64,000 bases of DNA from JAAELZ01 sp965223465 (GTDB lineage: Bacteria > Pseudomonadota > Gammaproteobacteria > Arenicellales > Poriferihabitantaceae). Position 1 is the stretch's first letter; each line of letters opens with the position of its first letter. The stretch spans positions 558,001 to 622,000 of the forward strand of contig OZ245025.1 in assembly GCA_965223465.1 (NCBI GenBank), read 5' to 3'. The notes under the pieces were generated by a model. It did not search any database. It saw only the letters and a list, made by a program, of their open reading frames with translations, and was not told where the DNA came from. Made by a program: the position numbers and the translations under genes. Shown here piece by piece: positions 1 through 9,100 of the stretch.

Positions 1-304
1 TCGAAGATGCACCTGATAGCGTTCCACCTTGCCCCACAGGGCCGTTTGCTTTTGAAGTCGATATACCGACGGAGAGCTTGGGGGCTAATCCGCGAATACC
101 GGGCGGGGTTTCAATCGGAACACTCCAGCTACCTGCGCCACTATTATCAACCGAAAAACTGCCCGCATCGGCACCCACCTGATCTATATCCGTCTGCGCG
201 TATGAAAAATCAGGAACGCAAAACAATAAACTAAGACCAAATATCAGGTGTACATTAAGCTTTAATTTCCCAGACTTAGCCTGGGGTGAAAGTCGTTTCA
301 CCAT
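1..304 (-). CDS. N-terminal fragment of a secreted SpvB-like (TcB/RHS-associated) protein
   Basis: The gene is open at the left edge; only the first 101 codons are present, read leftward from an ATG at 302-304. Residues 1-36 form a basic stretch and hydrophobic core ending SYA, a plausible Sec signal peptide. From residue 48 the layout matches the SpvB N-terminal domain: GSFSV, then SWSVPIETPPG, then LAPKLSVGIS, then GPVGQGGTLSG. In known families this domain opens very long YD-repeat/RHS proteins and Tc-toxin B subunits. Any repeats or C-terminal effector lie outside the window, so the function stays open. It is divergent from the two small secreted-protein genes that follow. Confidence 0.75.
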   Translation of the reverse strand, partial: MVKRLSPQAKSGKLKLNVHLIFGLSLLFCVPDFSYAQTDIDQVGADAGSFSVDNSGAGSWSVPIETPPGIRGLAPKLSVGISTSKANGPVGQGGTLSGASS

Positions 305-372
305 GTCCCTGTCAATCCTCAATATAAATACTTAATTATTGCGCGGTATTTTACTCAGCTTGAGAAAAAAAT

Positions 373-380
373 GCTATGAT
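373..380 (+). promoter_or_regulatory. extended -10 promoter for the small secreted-protein genes
   Basis: TGCTATGAT (TG one base ahead of TATGAT at 375-380) lies about 60 bp ahead of the ATG at 443. No good -35 sits at standard spacing, which is usual for extended -10 promoters. Inference from motif only. Confidence 0.4.
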
Positions 381-442
381 CGCGGCCTAAGAAATGGCAG
401 AAAATTAAACACTGCGAAGAACAAGGAAACAGGAAGCGTACG

Positions 443-844
443 ATGAAAATTTACCTCAAAATAATGTTGGGTTGTGTGATTGGAATGAGCCTTTCAACCG
501 CACATGCAGTCGTAAGTCACACGCCAACCGAACTGGTTGAAATGGCTTGCCCAACCGAATGGAAAAACCTGGATGTTACGATTGATCCGGCATCGGTTAC
601 CTGGGGCGGGACCGCAGATAAGAATGCGTTTTTGGAGTATCAGGACAGATATGAGATGAACACGACGCTTAGCTGGGGTTCAATGGACAACCAATATGTT
701 GATGACCCACTTACCGTCGCCAGCGAATGCGCGCTTAGAAAGAATACCGTGGTGGATAATTACTACAATAAGGTGATCGATACATTTACCGTCCTGAAAA
801 AACGCATCAATATTGTTCCGTTTATAATGGGTTTATTGTTATAA
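443..844 (+). CDS. small secreted protein of unknown function
   Basis: A 133-residue protein starting at an ATG preceded by AGGAAG at 7 bases. Residues 1-22 are a clear signal peptide (hydrophobic core, then STAHA). The mature part is about 110 residues with only two cysteines (C36 and C96), which could form one disulfide in the periplasm or outside the cell. I do not recognise the family. It is followed 60 bp later by another small secreted protein with the same two-cysteine plan, and it is divergent from the SpvB-like gene, so the three may be functionally linked; that is inference from position only. Confidence 0.65.
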   Translation: MKIYLKIMLGCVIGMSLSTAHAVVSHTPTELVEMACPTEWKNLDVTIDPASVTWGGTADKNAFLEYQDRYEMNTTLSWGSMDNQYVDDPLTVASECALRKNTVVDNYYNKVIDTFTVLKKRINIVPFIMGLLL

Positions 845-904
845 CGCAGATGATAGGTCGTTTTAATGCTAAACCTGAACCATCGTAAAATAGAGGATGC
901 CTTT

Positions 905-1222
905 ATGAAAAAGGTCCTTTTAGCATGTTTAATTCTTGGTTTTTCTCAGACTGCATCCGCAGCATGGACAAGTAAAGTCACTGTAACTAAATTGCAATTG
1001 GGATCGACGGGAAGTTTGTGGATCACAACCAGTGGAACGAGAATTAACCCGGCTGGGTGCTCAGCGGTTACCTATCATATTGATGCTGATTTCCCACCTT
1101 TTGATCGCTACCATGCGATGTTACTTTCTGCCAAAGCATCGGGCAATGAAGTTAAACTGTATGTGAACGACAATACGTGTGTGAATGATTACCCAAAAAT
1201 TCAGGGGTTATCTTTAGAGTAA
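905..1222 (+). CDS. small secreted two-cysteine protein of unknown function
   Basis: A 105-residue protein. An upstream in-frame ATG at 866 exists, but the ATG at 905 is preferred: it has AGAGGA just upstream and places a standard signal peptide (MKKVLLACLILGF, ending SASA) at the N-terminus. The mature domain is about 86 residues, beta-rich in appearance, with cysteines at 52 and 92 and an aromatic centre (DADFPPFDRYHAM). It resembles a widespread class of short exported hypothetical proteins in marine Gammaproteobacteria, but I cannot give it a function. It is probably cotranscribed with the preceding gene. Confidence 0.65.
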   Translation: MKKVLLACLILGFSQTASAAWTSKVTVTKLQLGSTGSLWITTSGTRINPAGCSAVTYHIDADFPPFDRYHAMLLSAKASGNEVKLYVNDNTCVNDYPKIQGLSLE

Positions 1223-1376
1223 TATTGTAGACAGGTGTTCATTATTTATTGATTTTAAGTGTCTTAATTTATTGCTTTGTATGGTGCGCTTTTTTGCAAT
1301 TGAAATATGGCGGTTGTGGGTAGAAAATATTTTGACTCTAAGATTAAGAAATAGCTGGATTGAATGACGTTAAAAT

Positions 1377-2354
1377 TTAGCCTAATTTACTTACTAAGTC
1401 TTCCGCCTTTAGGTGAGTATAACGACGCAACATTGCCAAATCCTTATGTCCGGTAATGCTTGATACCTCCATAATAGTAAGTCCTTTCTCAAAAAATCGG
1501 CTTGTAGCCTCATGTCGTAAATCGTGAAAACGTAAATCAGAAATGTCTGCTCGATCTCTAATACGCTCAAATGCCTGGGTTACTGAGTCAGGTCGCATAT
1601 TGAAAATTGGCCCAGTACTCTCGGGAAGAGAACGTAGTATGTGACTTGCTACAGAAGAAAGTGGAATGGTTCGATCCTCACTGTTTTTTGTGTCTCGCAG
1701 AATTGCAACTTGCTTATTTAAATCAACATCACTCCATGCTAAGCGGCATAACTCACCTCGACGCACCCCTGTTTCGATAGCAAATATTACTATTTTTCCA
1801 ATCAATCCCCCGTATTCTTTAGCGGCATTTAGTAAGCGGGTTTCTTCGTCGCCAACCAGTCTGCGATTTCGTCCTTTGGGTTGGGGAGGTACGGTAATGA
1901 GTGTCACGGGATTGCCCAGCGGTAGGGGAATGCCCCATTCTTTGGAGGCAATTTTAAGAATGCGTCTAATCAAGAGTAGATCTTTGCGTACAGTATGACC
2001 AGTGACTTTTTTGAGACGCTGGTCACGGTATGTTGCGAGCACCTGTGGTGTCAAAGCAGAAATGCTGTAGTGGCCCAATTCTCGACCCAAGCGCTTACAC
2101 GCAGAAGTGGTTGAACGTTGCGATTTTTTAGTCGGAAGTATTTCTGCGATGTAGCGTTTAGTTAAATCTTGAAAAAATGTTTGGTCGGTAATTGTGGTAG
2201 AAATGAACGTGCCACGCTCCATTTCCGACTCTGTGATCGTTGCCCAACGTTCTGCTGCTGCTTTAGTTCTAAAGGTTTTGAATTGGTGTGAATAGCCCTT
2301 TTTACGAATGCGCACCTGCCAATGTCCATCCTTTCGTTTGGTTAGAGACGCCAT
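1377..2354 (-). CDS. tyrosine recombinase (phage/island-type integrase)
   Basis: A 325-residue site-specific recombinase. Residues 1-55 look like an arm-binding domain (a KRKDGHWQVRIRKKG start is typical of island integrases), residues 60-150 like a SAM-like core-binding domain, and the rest is catalytic. All active-site residues are visible: R198 in TGVRRGEL, H277 and R280 in HDLRH, H303 in TGHKD, and nucleophile Y312 in RRYTHL. It is full length and intact. Its start lies 137 bp from a tRNA-Arg(CCT) 5' half on the same strand, the usual arrangement for an integrase at its attachment site. No excisionase or further phage genes are visible nearby, so the rest of the element is lost or lies to the left. 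Confidence 0.93.
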   Translation of the reverse strand: MASLTKRKDGHWQVRIRKKGYSHQFKTFRTKAAAERWATITESEMERGTFISTTITDQTFFQDLTKRYIAEILPTKKSQRSTTSACKRLGRELGHYSISALTPQVLATYRDQRLKKVTGHTVRKDLLLIRRILKIASKEWGIPLPLGNPVTLITVPPQPKGRNRRLVGDEETRLLNAAKEYGGLIGKIVIFAIETGVRRGELCRLAWSDVDLNKQVAILRDTKNSEDRTIPLSSVASHILRSLPESTGPIFNMRPDSVTQAFERIRDRADISDLRFHDLRHEATSRFFEKGLTIMEVSSITGHKDLAMLRRYTHLKAEDLVSKLG

Positions 2355-2490
2355 AAAAAGATTTTTTCAGTGGAGCAATATTGGAGCATTTATGGTTTTC
2401 TAAATCTATTCAGTGACGATGAAAATATTATAAAGGTAAATGAAACAAAAAGATATGTATATATTATGGAAGATATTCGAGATAGGAGCA

Positions 2491-2534
2491 GGCACTTAGG
2501 AGGCGCTTGCTCTATCCAGCTGAGCTACGGGGAC
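2491..2534 (-). pseudogene. 5' half of tRNA-Arg(CCT), integration scar
   Basis: Read from 2534 downward, the sequence gives a normal tRNA 5' half: acceptor strand GTCCCCG, D-stem GCTC/GAGC, anticodon strand AGCGC and loop CTCCTAA with anticodon CCT. Beyond the loop the 3' anticodon strand is GTGCC, which pairs except at the outermost base (one pair is a wobble), and no matching 3' acceptor CGGGGAC follows. The gene is therefore broken at or just after the anticodon loop, a known crossover position for tyrosine recombinases. The integrase gene lies immediately beyond, on the same strand. Confidence 0.7.
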
Positions 2535-2640
2535 TAATATGTCGATAAGTTTTAAGCAGAAAGGTGATTGTACCGGAATAATTCGTTTTTAGATTGCTTG
2601 AGTTGCGGTTACCTAGGCTTGAGTTTGGCTATTAAATTAT

Positions 2641-3705
2641 TCACTCACGCAAGGCATTTGGATACTCGATCATATTTATGTAAGGTGGAATGCTGAGCAG
2701 GGAGTCAAAGCTACGCCGAATTGCAGATAAGCGCCAACCACTATGGAATACAGTGTAGCCAGCGTCGCGTGAGCTAAAGGAGTTACCAGGCATTTCGTAA
2801 CCGTAACTCTTGGCAAGTTCTCCCAGACTCCATTGCTTCGTACCCAGAAGTTTGGCATAGGGCGAGGTAAGTCGTATGTTGCTAATTAGACTCCAATCGA
2901 GCTGAACATTCTTATATCTGCCAATCGATTGCGTGCTAAAGGATTCCGTCGGAAGGGCCGCCCAGCTTTCGTGCCCAGCAAACTTGCCTAATTGCTTGCT
3001 AGTATATGCGCCGGAAGAAAAATAGCTGGCATCAAAATCAACGCTTAAGAAATCACATACCTGTTCCATTATTTTATTGTGATCAGCACATAGATCTTCA
3101 TAACGAATCTCTAGTACCTGCTGATTTTGTCGATAAGGTGCGATGGATGCTATCGAGGCGAGCCATGCTTCGGCGGCGTTTAGGTGATGTTTGCCACGTT
3201 TCTTCAATGAGGCGATTACATCACGTGGGTCACGTATAATATGGATAACTTTAGCAGCAGGAAAAGCCTCGATGAATTTTCCAATCACACGAATATTGCG
3301 CGGCGTTTTTTCTGCCCAAAGTTGCTTTCCAGTAAGTTCCAAGACGCGCTCTTGCATTCGATAGGCGAGATCATTTAAATCATTTGATTCTGCAACCCAA
3401 CGCCATAGCGATGAGCGGCTGAGGCCGTATGCCTTGCTATGCCTGAATAACGCGCGCCCTTGATGATAAGGATTGCCGGATAATCCAAGTAGTCTGATGG
3501 GCAGGCGCCACTTTCTGACCTGTGGGTATTGGTCATAAAGTAACGGTGAGCAAAAAAAGAATAGCTCATCACCGCACGCAATTTTAGGATGGTGGTCTAT
3601 GGTCTGAGCGAGTAGCGTGCTTCCGGACGATCCGCAAGCACAAATATTGATTATCGGAGGTGTACCTTGTTCTTTTTCCATAAAGTCAGTGCGATTAGGC
3701 GTCAT
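2641..3705 (-). CDS. sulfotransferase family protein
   Basis: A roughly 354-residue PAPS-dependent sulfotransferase-fold enzyme. The 5'-phosphosulfate loop is CGSSGSTLLAQ near the N-terminus and the 3'-phosphate element is IRDPRDVIASLKKRGKH. The open frame extends up to 3813 and would overlap gshA. I prefer the ATG at 3705 because AGGA stands 6 bases upstream and the overlap disappears; the ATG at 3681 has no such site. The acceptor is unknown. It lies 49 bp downstream of gshA on the same strand and may be its cotranscribed partner. Confidence 0.85.
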   Translation of the reverse strand: MTPNRTDFMEKEQGTPPIINICACGSSGSTLLAQTIDHHPKIACGDELFFFCSPLLYDQYPQVRKWRLPIRLLGLSGNPYHQGRALFRHSKAYGLSRSSLWRWVAESNDLNDLAYRMQERVLELTGKQLWAEKTPRNIRVIGKFIEAFPAAKVIHIIRDPRDVIASLKKRGKHHLNAAEAWLASIASIAPYRQNQQVLEIRYEDLCADHNKIMEQVCDFLSVDFDASYFSSGAYTSKQLGKFAGHESWAALPTESFSTQSIGRYKNVQLDWSLISNIRLTSPYAKLLGTKQWSLGELAKSYGYEMPGNSFSSRDAGYTVFHSGWRLSAIRRSFDSLLSIPPYINMIEYPNALRE

Positions 3706-3754
3706 GCTTCCTGGCTGACTGGGATCTAACACAGCTAAACAAACCAAATCCCGT

Positions 3755-5314
3755 TCATTGCGCAAAGTAAGCGGCAAGATACGCATCAAATGAGCATGCG
3801 TCGGATTGTTCAATCTCTTTTTGTTTGACTATCGATTCAGCGGCTTGTTGTTCAAATTGGGCTTTTGATGCATTGTTTTGCACCAAGTGCTTGAAAAACT
3901 TCTCATGCTTTTCCGCTTGAAATTGTGCGAAGGCGAAATAGCTTTGATGGTCGCGCTCGATATCTTGGAGTACACGACTAGAAGGTGTTTTGCTGGCATC
4001 AGACAATTTTTCTTTCTGAATTTGTAATACCTGGCTATGCTGTTTGGAAAAATGCACAGAATCAAGAATTTGTGCAATGGGTTTCATGCGGTTTATCATT
4101 TCATTACCCCAATCTCTAAGGGTGATTTGCTGAGATTCGTGCTGCAACATAAGCCCGTGTTTACGTCCTTGCATGACGGCGAGTTGATTATTTTCCTTAC
4201 AGGTTTGCATGTCTTTATCCGTCATTTCCGGACTATCCTCTAGCAGGCAATACAGTAAAAACATGTCTAGAAAAGTGATGGTTTCCTGATCGATACCAAT
4301 AGGCACATACGGATTTAAATCTATACAGCGTACTTCAACGTATTCAATACCACGATCAATCAGTGCGTGGCTTGGTTTCTCACCAGAACGCGCGACGCGC
4401 TTGGGTCGAATAGAGCCGTAGAACTCATTCTCAATCTGCAACAAATTAGCGTTTAGTTGACGATATTTGCCGTTTACTTTTACCCCTATTTGTTGGTACT
4501 CATGATGGGGCGTATTCATCGCCCCAACCAACGAGTCGGTGTAGTTACTCAATTCGTTATAACAGACCTTTATCCCACTTTGTGCATAATTGCTATAGCC
4601 CAGATCACTCATGCGCAGGGAGGTGGCATACGGAGCGTAGTAGCTATGGTTGACGAATTCTTGCAAATTGTGTTTTCGCCCCTGTAGAAAAGTTTTACAC
4701 ACGCTCGGGGAGGCGCCAAACAGATAAAATAACAACCAGGTATGGCGATGGAAATTGCGAATTAGCTTTAAATATTGTACTGAGATATCATCTTTAGATA
4801 CCATCTCCGGTGCTTTACCCAAATAGTGCCCCCAAAACTCCTTGGGTAAGGAAAAATTGTAGTGAATACCGCTAATGGTTTGCATCAATCGGCCATAGCG
4901 ATGACCCAGCCCGCGACGGTAGGCTTCTTTCATTTTGGCTACATTTGAAGAACCGTACCGCGCGATAGGTATGCTTTGTTCCGTATGCAAAATGCAGGGC
5001 ATGCTGTTGACCCACAGCTTTTCATCCTCAATATTTTGATAGGTATAGTGGTGTACATCAGTGAGAAAATTGGTAATCGCCTCTATATCGTTGCACACCG
5101 GTGAAACAAACTCAAGTTGGGCTTCGCAGTAGTCGGTTGTGATACTAGGATGAGTTAATGCTGAGCCCAGTTCGACCGGATGAGGAGTCATCGCCAGCGC
5201 GCCTTCAGGGTCGACTCGTAAGCTTTCTTTTTCGATACCACGATTGATTTTTTTAAACAGGCTTTCAATACCAAGCGCAACGATATGATCCAGATTTTGT
5301 TCCAGTGTTGACAT
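3755..5314 (-). CDS. gshA: glutamate-cysteine ligase
   Basis: A 519-residue protein of the proteobacterial GshA family, about the usual length (E. coli about 518). It joins glutamate and cysteine using ATP, the first and limiting step of glutathione synthesis in the cytoplasm. Recognisable segments are the N-terminal GIEKESLRV block, the TDYCEAQLEFVSP segment with substrate and Mg-binding carboxylates, the ISGIHYNFSLP strand and the YVEVRCIDLNPY segment. gshB, the second step, lies about 41 kb away at 46520. Confidence 0.97.
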   Translation of the reverse strand: MSTLEQNLDHIVALGIESLFKKINRGIEKESLRVDPEGALAMTPHPVELGSALTHPSITTDYCEAQLEFVSPVCNDIEAITNFLTDVHHYTYQNIEDEKLWVNSMPCILHTEQSIPIARYGSSNVAKMKEAYRRGLGHRYGRLMQTISGIHYNFSLPKEFWGHYLGKAPEMVSKDDISVQYLKLIRNFHRHTWLLFYLFGASPSVCKTFLQGRKHNLQEFVNHSYYAPYATSLRMSDLGYSNYAQSGIKVCYNELSNYTDSLVGAMNTPHHEYQQIGVKVNGKYRQLNANLLQIENEFYGSIRPKRVARSGEKPSHALIDRGIEYVEVRCIDLNPYVPIGIDQETITFLDMFLLYCLLEDSPEMTDKDMQTCKENNQLAVMQGRKHGLMLQHESQQITLRDWGNEMINRMKPIAQILDSVHFSKQHSQVLQIQKEKLSDASKTPSSRVLQDIERDHQSYFAFAQFQAEKHEKFFKHLVQNNASKAQFEQQAAESIVKQKEIEQSDACSFDAYLAAYFAQ

Positions 5315-5470
5315 ATTATTTTTAGTAAGGGGGTGGGCAGAATATAGCCTAAACCAGCGTGTATTTGCGTCGGGATTTAGTATGATTTTGGTATTTTTTA
5401 TAGTACATTGACGCTAGTTAATAAAAAACAAGCGAATGCTAACCTTCGTCCATCAGGGGGTATCCAAATA

Positions 5471-6127
5471 ATGAGCAGCCTAATTATTATCGCGGATGAT
5501 CACCCACTTTTTCGCCAGGCCCTGCGCGAAACGATTGCCCCCATTTTCGAGGGCATGAAAATTTGCGAACTGGAATCTCTCCTTGAAACCCAAGAAATGC
5601 TGTCCCAACAGACGGTGGATATGCTTTTGCTCGATTTACGTATGCCCGATAGCGATGGTCTTGCTGGTCTGATGATGATAAAGGGAACGTATCCGGCTTT
5701 GCCGATCATCATTGTGTCGGCAAGCGAGGAGCCGGAAACCGTGCGTGCCGCTATACAAGCAGGAGCAGCCGGGTATATCTATAAATCTTACTCACTCAAA
5801 CAAATACACGACGCGGTGGTGGAGGTTCATCAAGGGGGCGTCCATCTACCCGGAGGCATTGAAGAACAAGTTACCGATGTCGAGCACCAGGAACTGGACG
5901 CAATCGCTAGAATTAGCAGTCTCACACCATCGCAGTTACGGGTGTTTGTATTGCTGTCTCAAGGATATATGAATAAGCAAATCGCGGCGGATATGGCCAT
6001 ATCTGAGGCGACGGTTAAGGCGCACGTAACTTCGGTGTATAAAAAACTCGGTGTGCGTTCACGCACCCAGGCGGTGATGGTCTCCAAGGCCCTTGATTTA
6101 CAGAAAGATGAAATTGAACTGAGTTGA
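5471..6127 (+). CDS. LuxR-family response regulator (CrbR-like)
   Basis: A 218-residue two-domain response regulator. The receiver domain (about 1-125) has the acidic pair D9/D10, phosphoacceptor D55 in LLLDLRMPD and K105. The C-terminal domain (about 148-205) is a LuxR/NarL helix-turn-helix (SQGYMNKQIAADMAISEATV). The open frame starts earlier at 5408, but the ATG at 5471 begins exactly at the receiver fold and has AGGGGG about 10 bases upstream. It converges on the hybrid kinase that ends at 6146, leaving 18 bp. This pairing matches the CrbS/CrbR systems known to control acetyl-CoA synthetase; the assignment is by architecture and neighbourhood. Confidence 0.88.
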   Translation: MSSLIIIADDHPLFRQALRETIAPIFEGMKICELESLLETQEMLSQQTVDMLLLDLRMPDSDGLAGLMMIKGTYPALPIIIVSASEEPETVRAAIQAGAAGYIYKSYSLKQIHDAVVEVHQGGVHLPGGIEEQVTDVEHQELDAIARISSLTPSQLRVFVLLSQGYMNKQIAADMAISEATVKAHVTSVYKKLGVRSRTQAVMVSKALDLQKDEIELS

Positions 6128-6145
6128 TTGGCTAGCGGCTGCGCA

Positions 6146-9100
6146 CTAAGCGCTGGCGATGCGTTGTTTTCGCAAACTTGCCAGGCGGGTCAATATGCCG
6201 CGTAAAGCTGCTGGTTCAACTGGTTTCGCCAGAAAAATATGGCCCATTTCCAGGGCATCATTCTTGATTCCAGCATCTTGTTCAGCGGTCACCAAAACGC
6301 CTGTTGTTGTACTATTTGGTTTGCAGAATTGGTTGAGAAAATCGAGCCCAGTTTCCTGCCCATCCAGACGATAATCCGCGAGCAGCATATCAATTGCGGA
6401 GTCCGCTTGCTTCATTGCAGTCTCCGCTTGCTCATAACTTCGACAGCAGATTACTTCACAGCCCCAGGTTTTAAGCAAAGCGGCCATCGCGACCAGAGAA
6501 TCTTGCGCATTTTCCAGGTATAGTACTCGCATGCCCTGCAGGCTTTGCGTTGGCAACCAACTGTTGTTTTTGGGTAAGTTGATAACCTTGCCAAAATAAC
6601 GGGGCACCGAGATACTAAATACACTGCCACCACCCAGTTTTGAACTGACACTCAAGGGATGATCGAGCATTTCAGCAAGCCGTTTGGTAATCGCAAGTCC
6701 CAGACCCAAACCCTGTTTTTCATCATCAGCGGGATTTTGGATACGGTGAAATTCGTTAAATATGTGAGGCAGGTCTTCATCGGCGATCCCAGTGCCAGTA
6801 TCGTATACCTGAATGGTTAAATTGCCGTTTGTTGGCCGGCAACCGACAAGTACTCTCCCATTTTGCGTATAGCGTATGGCGTTGCTGATCAGGTTTTGAA
6901 TGATTGAACGCAGTAAAGTTTTGTCGCTGCTCACCATGGCTGAGCAGGGTACGAATTTAATATCAATACCTTTACGGGTCGCTAACGGGCTCAGTTCGGA
7001 ACGTAAATCGTCCATTAAGTCATCAATTTGAAAATGCCTGATTTCCGGTGTCAAAGTGCCGGTATCTAACTTTGAAATATCCAGCAACGCACGTAGTAGC
7101 TTGTCTGCGCTGACCAAAGATGAATCAATTTTATACAGTAGATCTTTATCCTGGGTATTGTGTTGACCTGGCTTATCTATCAGGCTATTGGTAAACAAGC
7201 GTGCGGCGTTAATTGGTTGCAATAAATCATGGCTGGCGGCAGCCAGAAACCGGGTTTTACTCTTAGTCACGGATTGAAGTTGCTGATTCAAGCGTTCCAG
7301 ATCATGGGTACGTTCGGTAACGCGATCTTCTAATACTTCGTTGGCCCTTTTAAGTAGCTCAGCGGCTTCCACGCTTTGGGTAATATCCTGATAAATAGCA
7401 AAAAATCCATCCACCTTGTTTTCGTTAGTGTATTGCGGAATATAGTTGACTTGATAGTAGGTTTTTTGATCCCCGTCTTGTTGAGAAAACTTAAATTCTG
7501 TGTTGTTCCCATCCAGCGCCCGCTGAATATGTTCTGCGCGCGCATCATAGTCTTTATTTTCAAACAGTTTATGAATAAAAGCGTTATGGACTTCATCCCG
7601 GGATTTGCCGACGAATTGGTTGTACGCTTTATTCGAAAAATGCACTTTTTTATCTCGACCGATATAGCACAGCATTAATGGTAGATTATCGGTATACAAT
7701 CGGATACGAGACTCACTATGACGCAACGCCTCTTCGGTAAATTTTTGCTCAGTGATATCGGTAAAGCTGGTCACAAATCCGCCGCCTGGAATCGGGTTGC
7801 CATTGATTTTAATGTAAGCGCCACGACGCATCCGTTCTGAAGAATAAGGGTCACCTTTGCGCAAATACTTTACCCGGCGCGCGATATGTTCATTGATATC
7901 GCCATCGCCGCAGTCACCTCGTTCCGCGTTAAAACGAATCAATTTTTCAACTGGAGTGCCAATTTTTAGCAACTCTTCAGGGTAGTTAAACATCGTCTGG
8001 TAGCGACTATTCCACGCAACTAGTTTTAGATCTTTATCTACAACACTGATGCCTTGGCTAATGTTCTCAAAGCTGGCTTGCAGAATATCCTGGTTAAAAC
8101 GTAGTGCCTGTGATGTTTCGTCCATCATCACAAATAAATCTTCGGCGGTAACATCTTCTCCCAATAGCTGGGTAGTAATGATATGACGCGCAGAAGATGC
8201 ACCAATAACGCCTGCAATGGCGCGCTCGATAGCCACAATCATTTTTTTATTGACGGCTTCTCGAGGCTTAAACTCACTAAAAAGTTGCTTGGTCGCGTTT
8301 TTACCTATAATGCTTTCACATAGCACACGCGCATTTTCAACCGTCGCGATGGTATTAATGTTGTCACCTTGATCGGCTCTTACGGTATCAATGGTGATAT
8401 GGGTAAAAATACTGGCCTGAATCTTGTCCAGCATAGATGGTGTATAGCGTAACGAACCAATGACCATTGCCATGGTGTTAAATAACAGGCTCCAAAATAC
8501 ACCGTGAGTCAGGGAGGAACGGAATTCAATATTGAACAGGTGGTGAGGATGGAGCCAGCCAATTTGTGCAAAGAAATAATCCAGTGCGGGTGTGGGCACA
8601 AAATTGGGCATTAACAGGCAGTATGCCCAGGTAATAAAGCCGATGCAAAGGCCAAGAATTACGCCTCGCTGATTTGCCTGTTGCCAATATATCGCTGCAA
8701 TAAAGGCCGGTGCGAGCTGCATGATGGCGGCAAAAGACAGCAACCCCATATTCGCTAGTTGCTGATTATTATCGGAAAGCCTGAAGTAGCCGTAGGAGCT
8801 TAGTAATAACAGAATGATCGTGATTCTGCGGATACTGAGAATAACCTGGCTCAAGTCGGGCTTTTCTTTAATATTGAAAAGCTTGGAACGAATCAATAGT
8901 GGCATTACTACGTCATTACATACCATGGTACTCAGGCTGATCGATGCGACAATCACCATACCGGTAGCGGCAGAAATACCACCCACAAAGGCGAGCGTTG
9001 CCAGTAAAAATTTTGAATCTTGTTGGGCTAAATGCAAAACAAACATATCTGCATTGCTACTGGCAGGTAGAAATATTAGGCCGGCAAGCGATACGGGAAC

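Noticed and set aside
7..234. Plus-strand open frame at the left edge
   Set aside because: It is antisense to the SpvB-like gene, whose family sequence is clear on the minus strand.
3706..3813. Upstream extension of the sulfotransferase into gshA
   Set aside because: It would overlap gshA by 59 bases; the ATG at 3705 has a better ribosome site and lies ahead of the fold.
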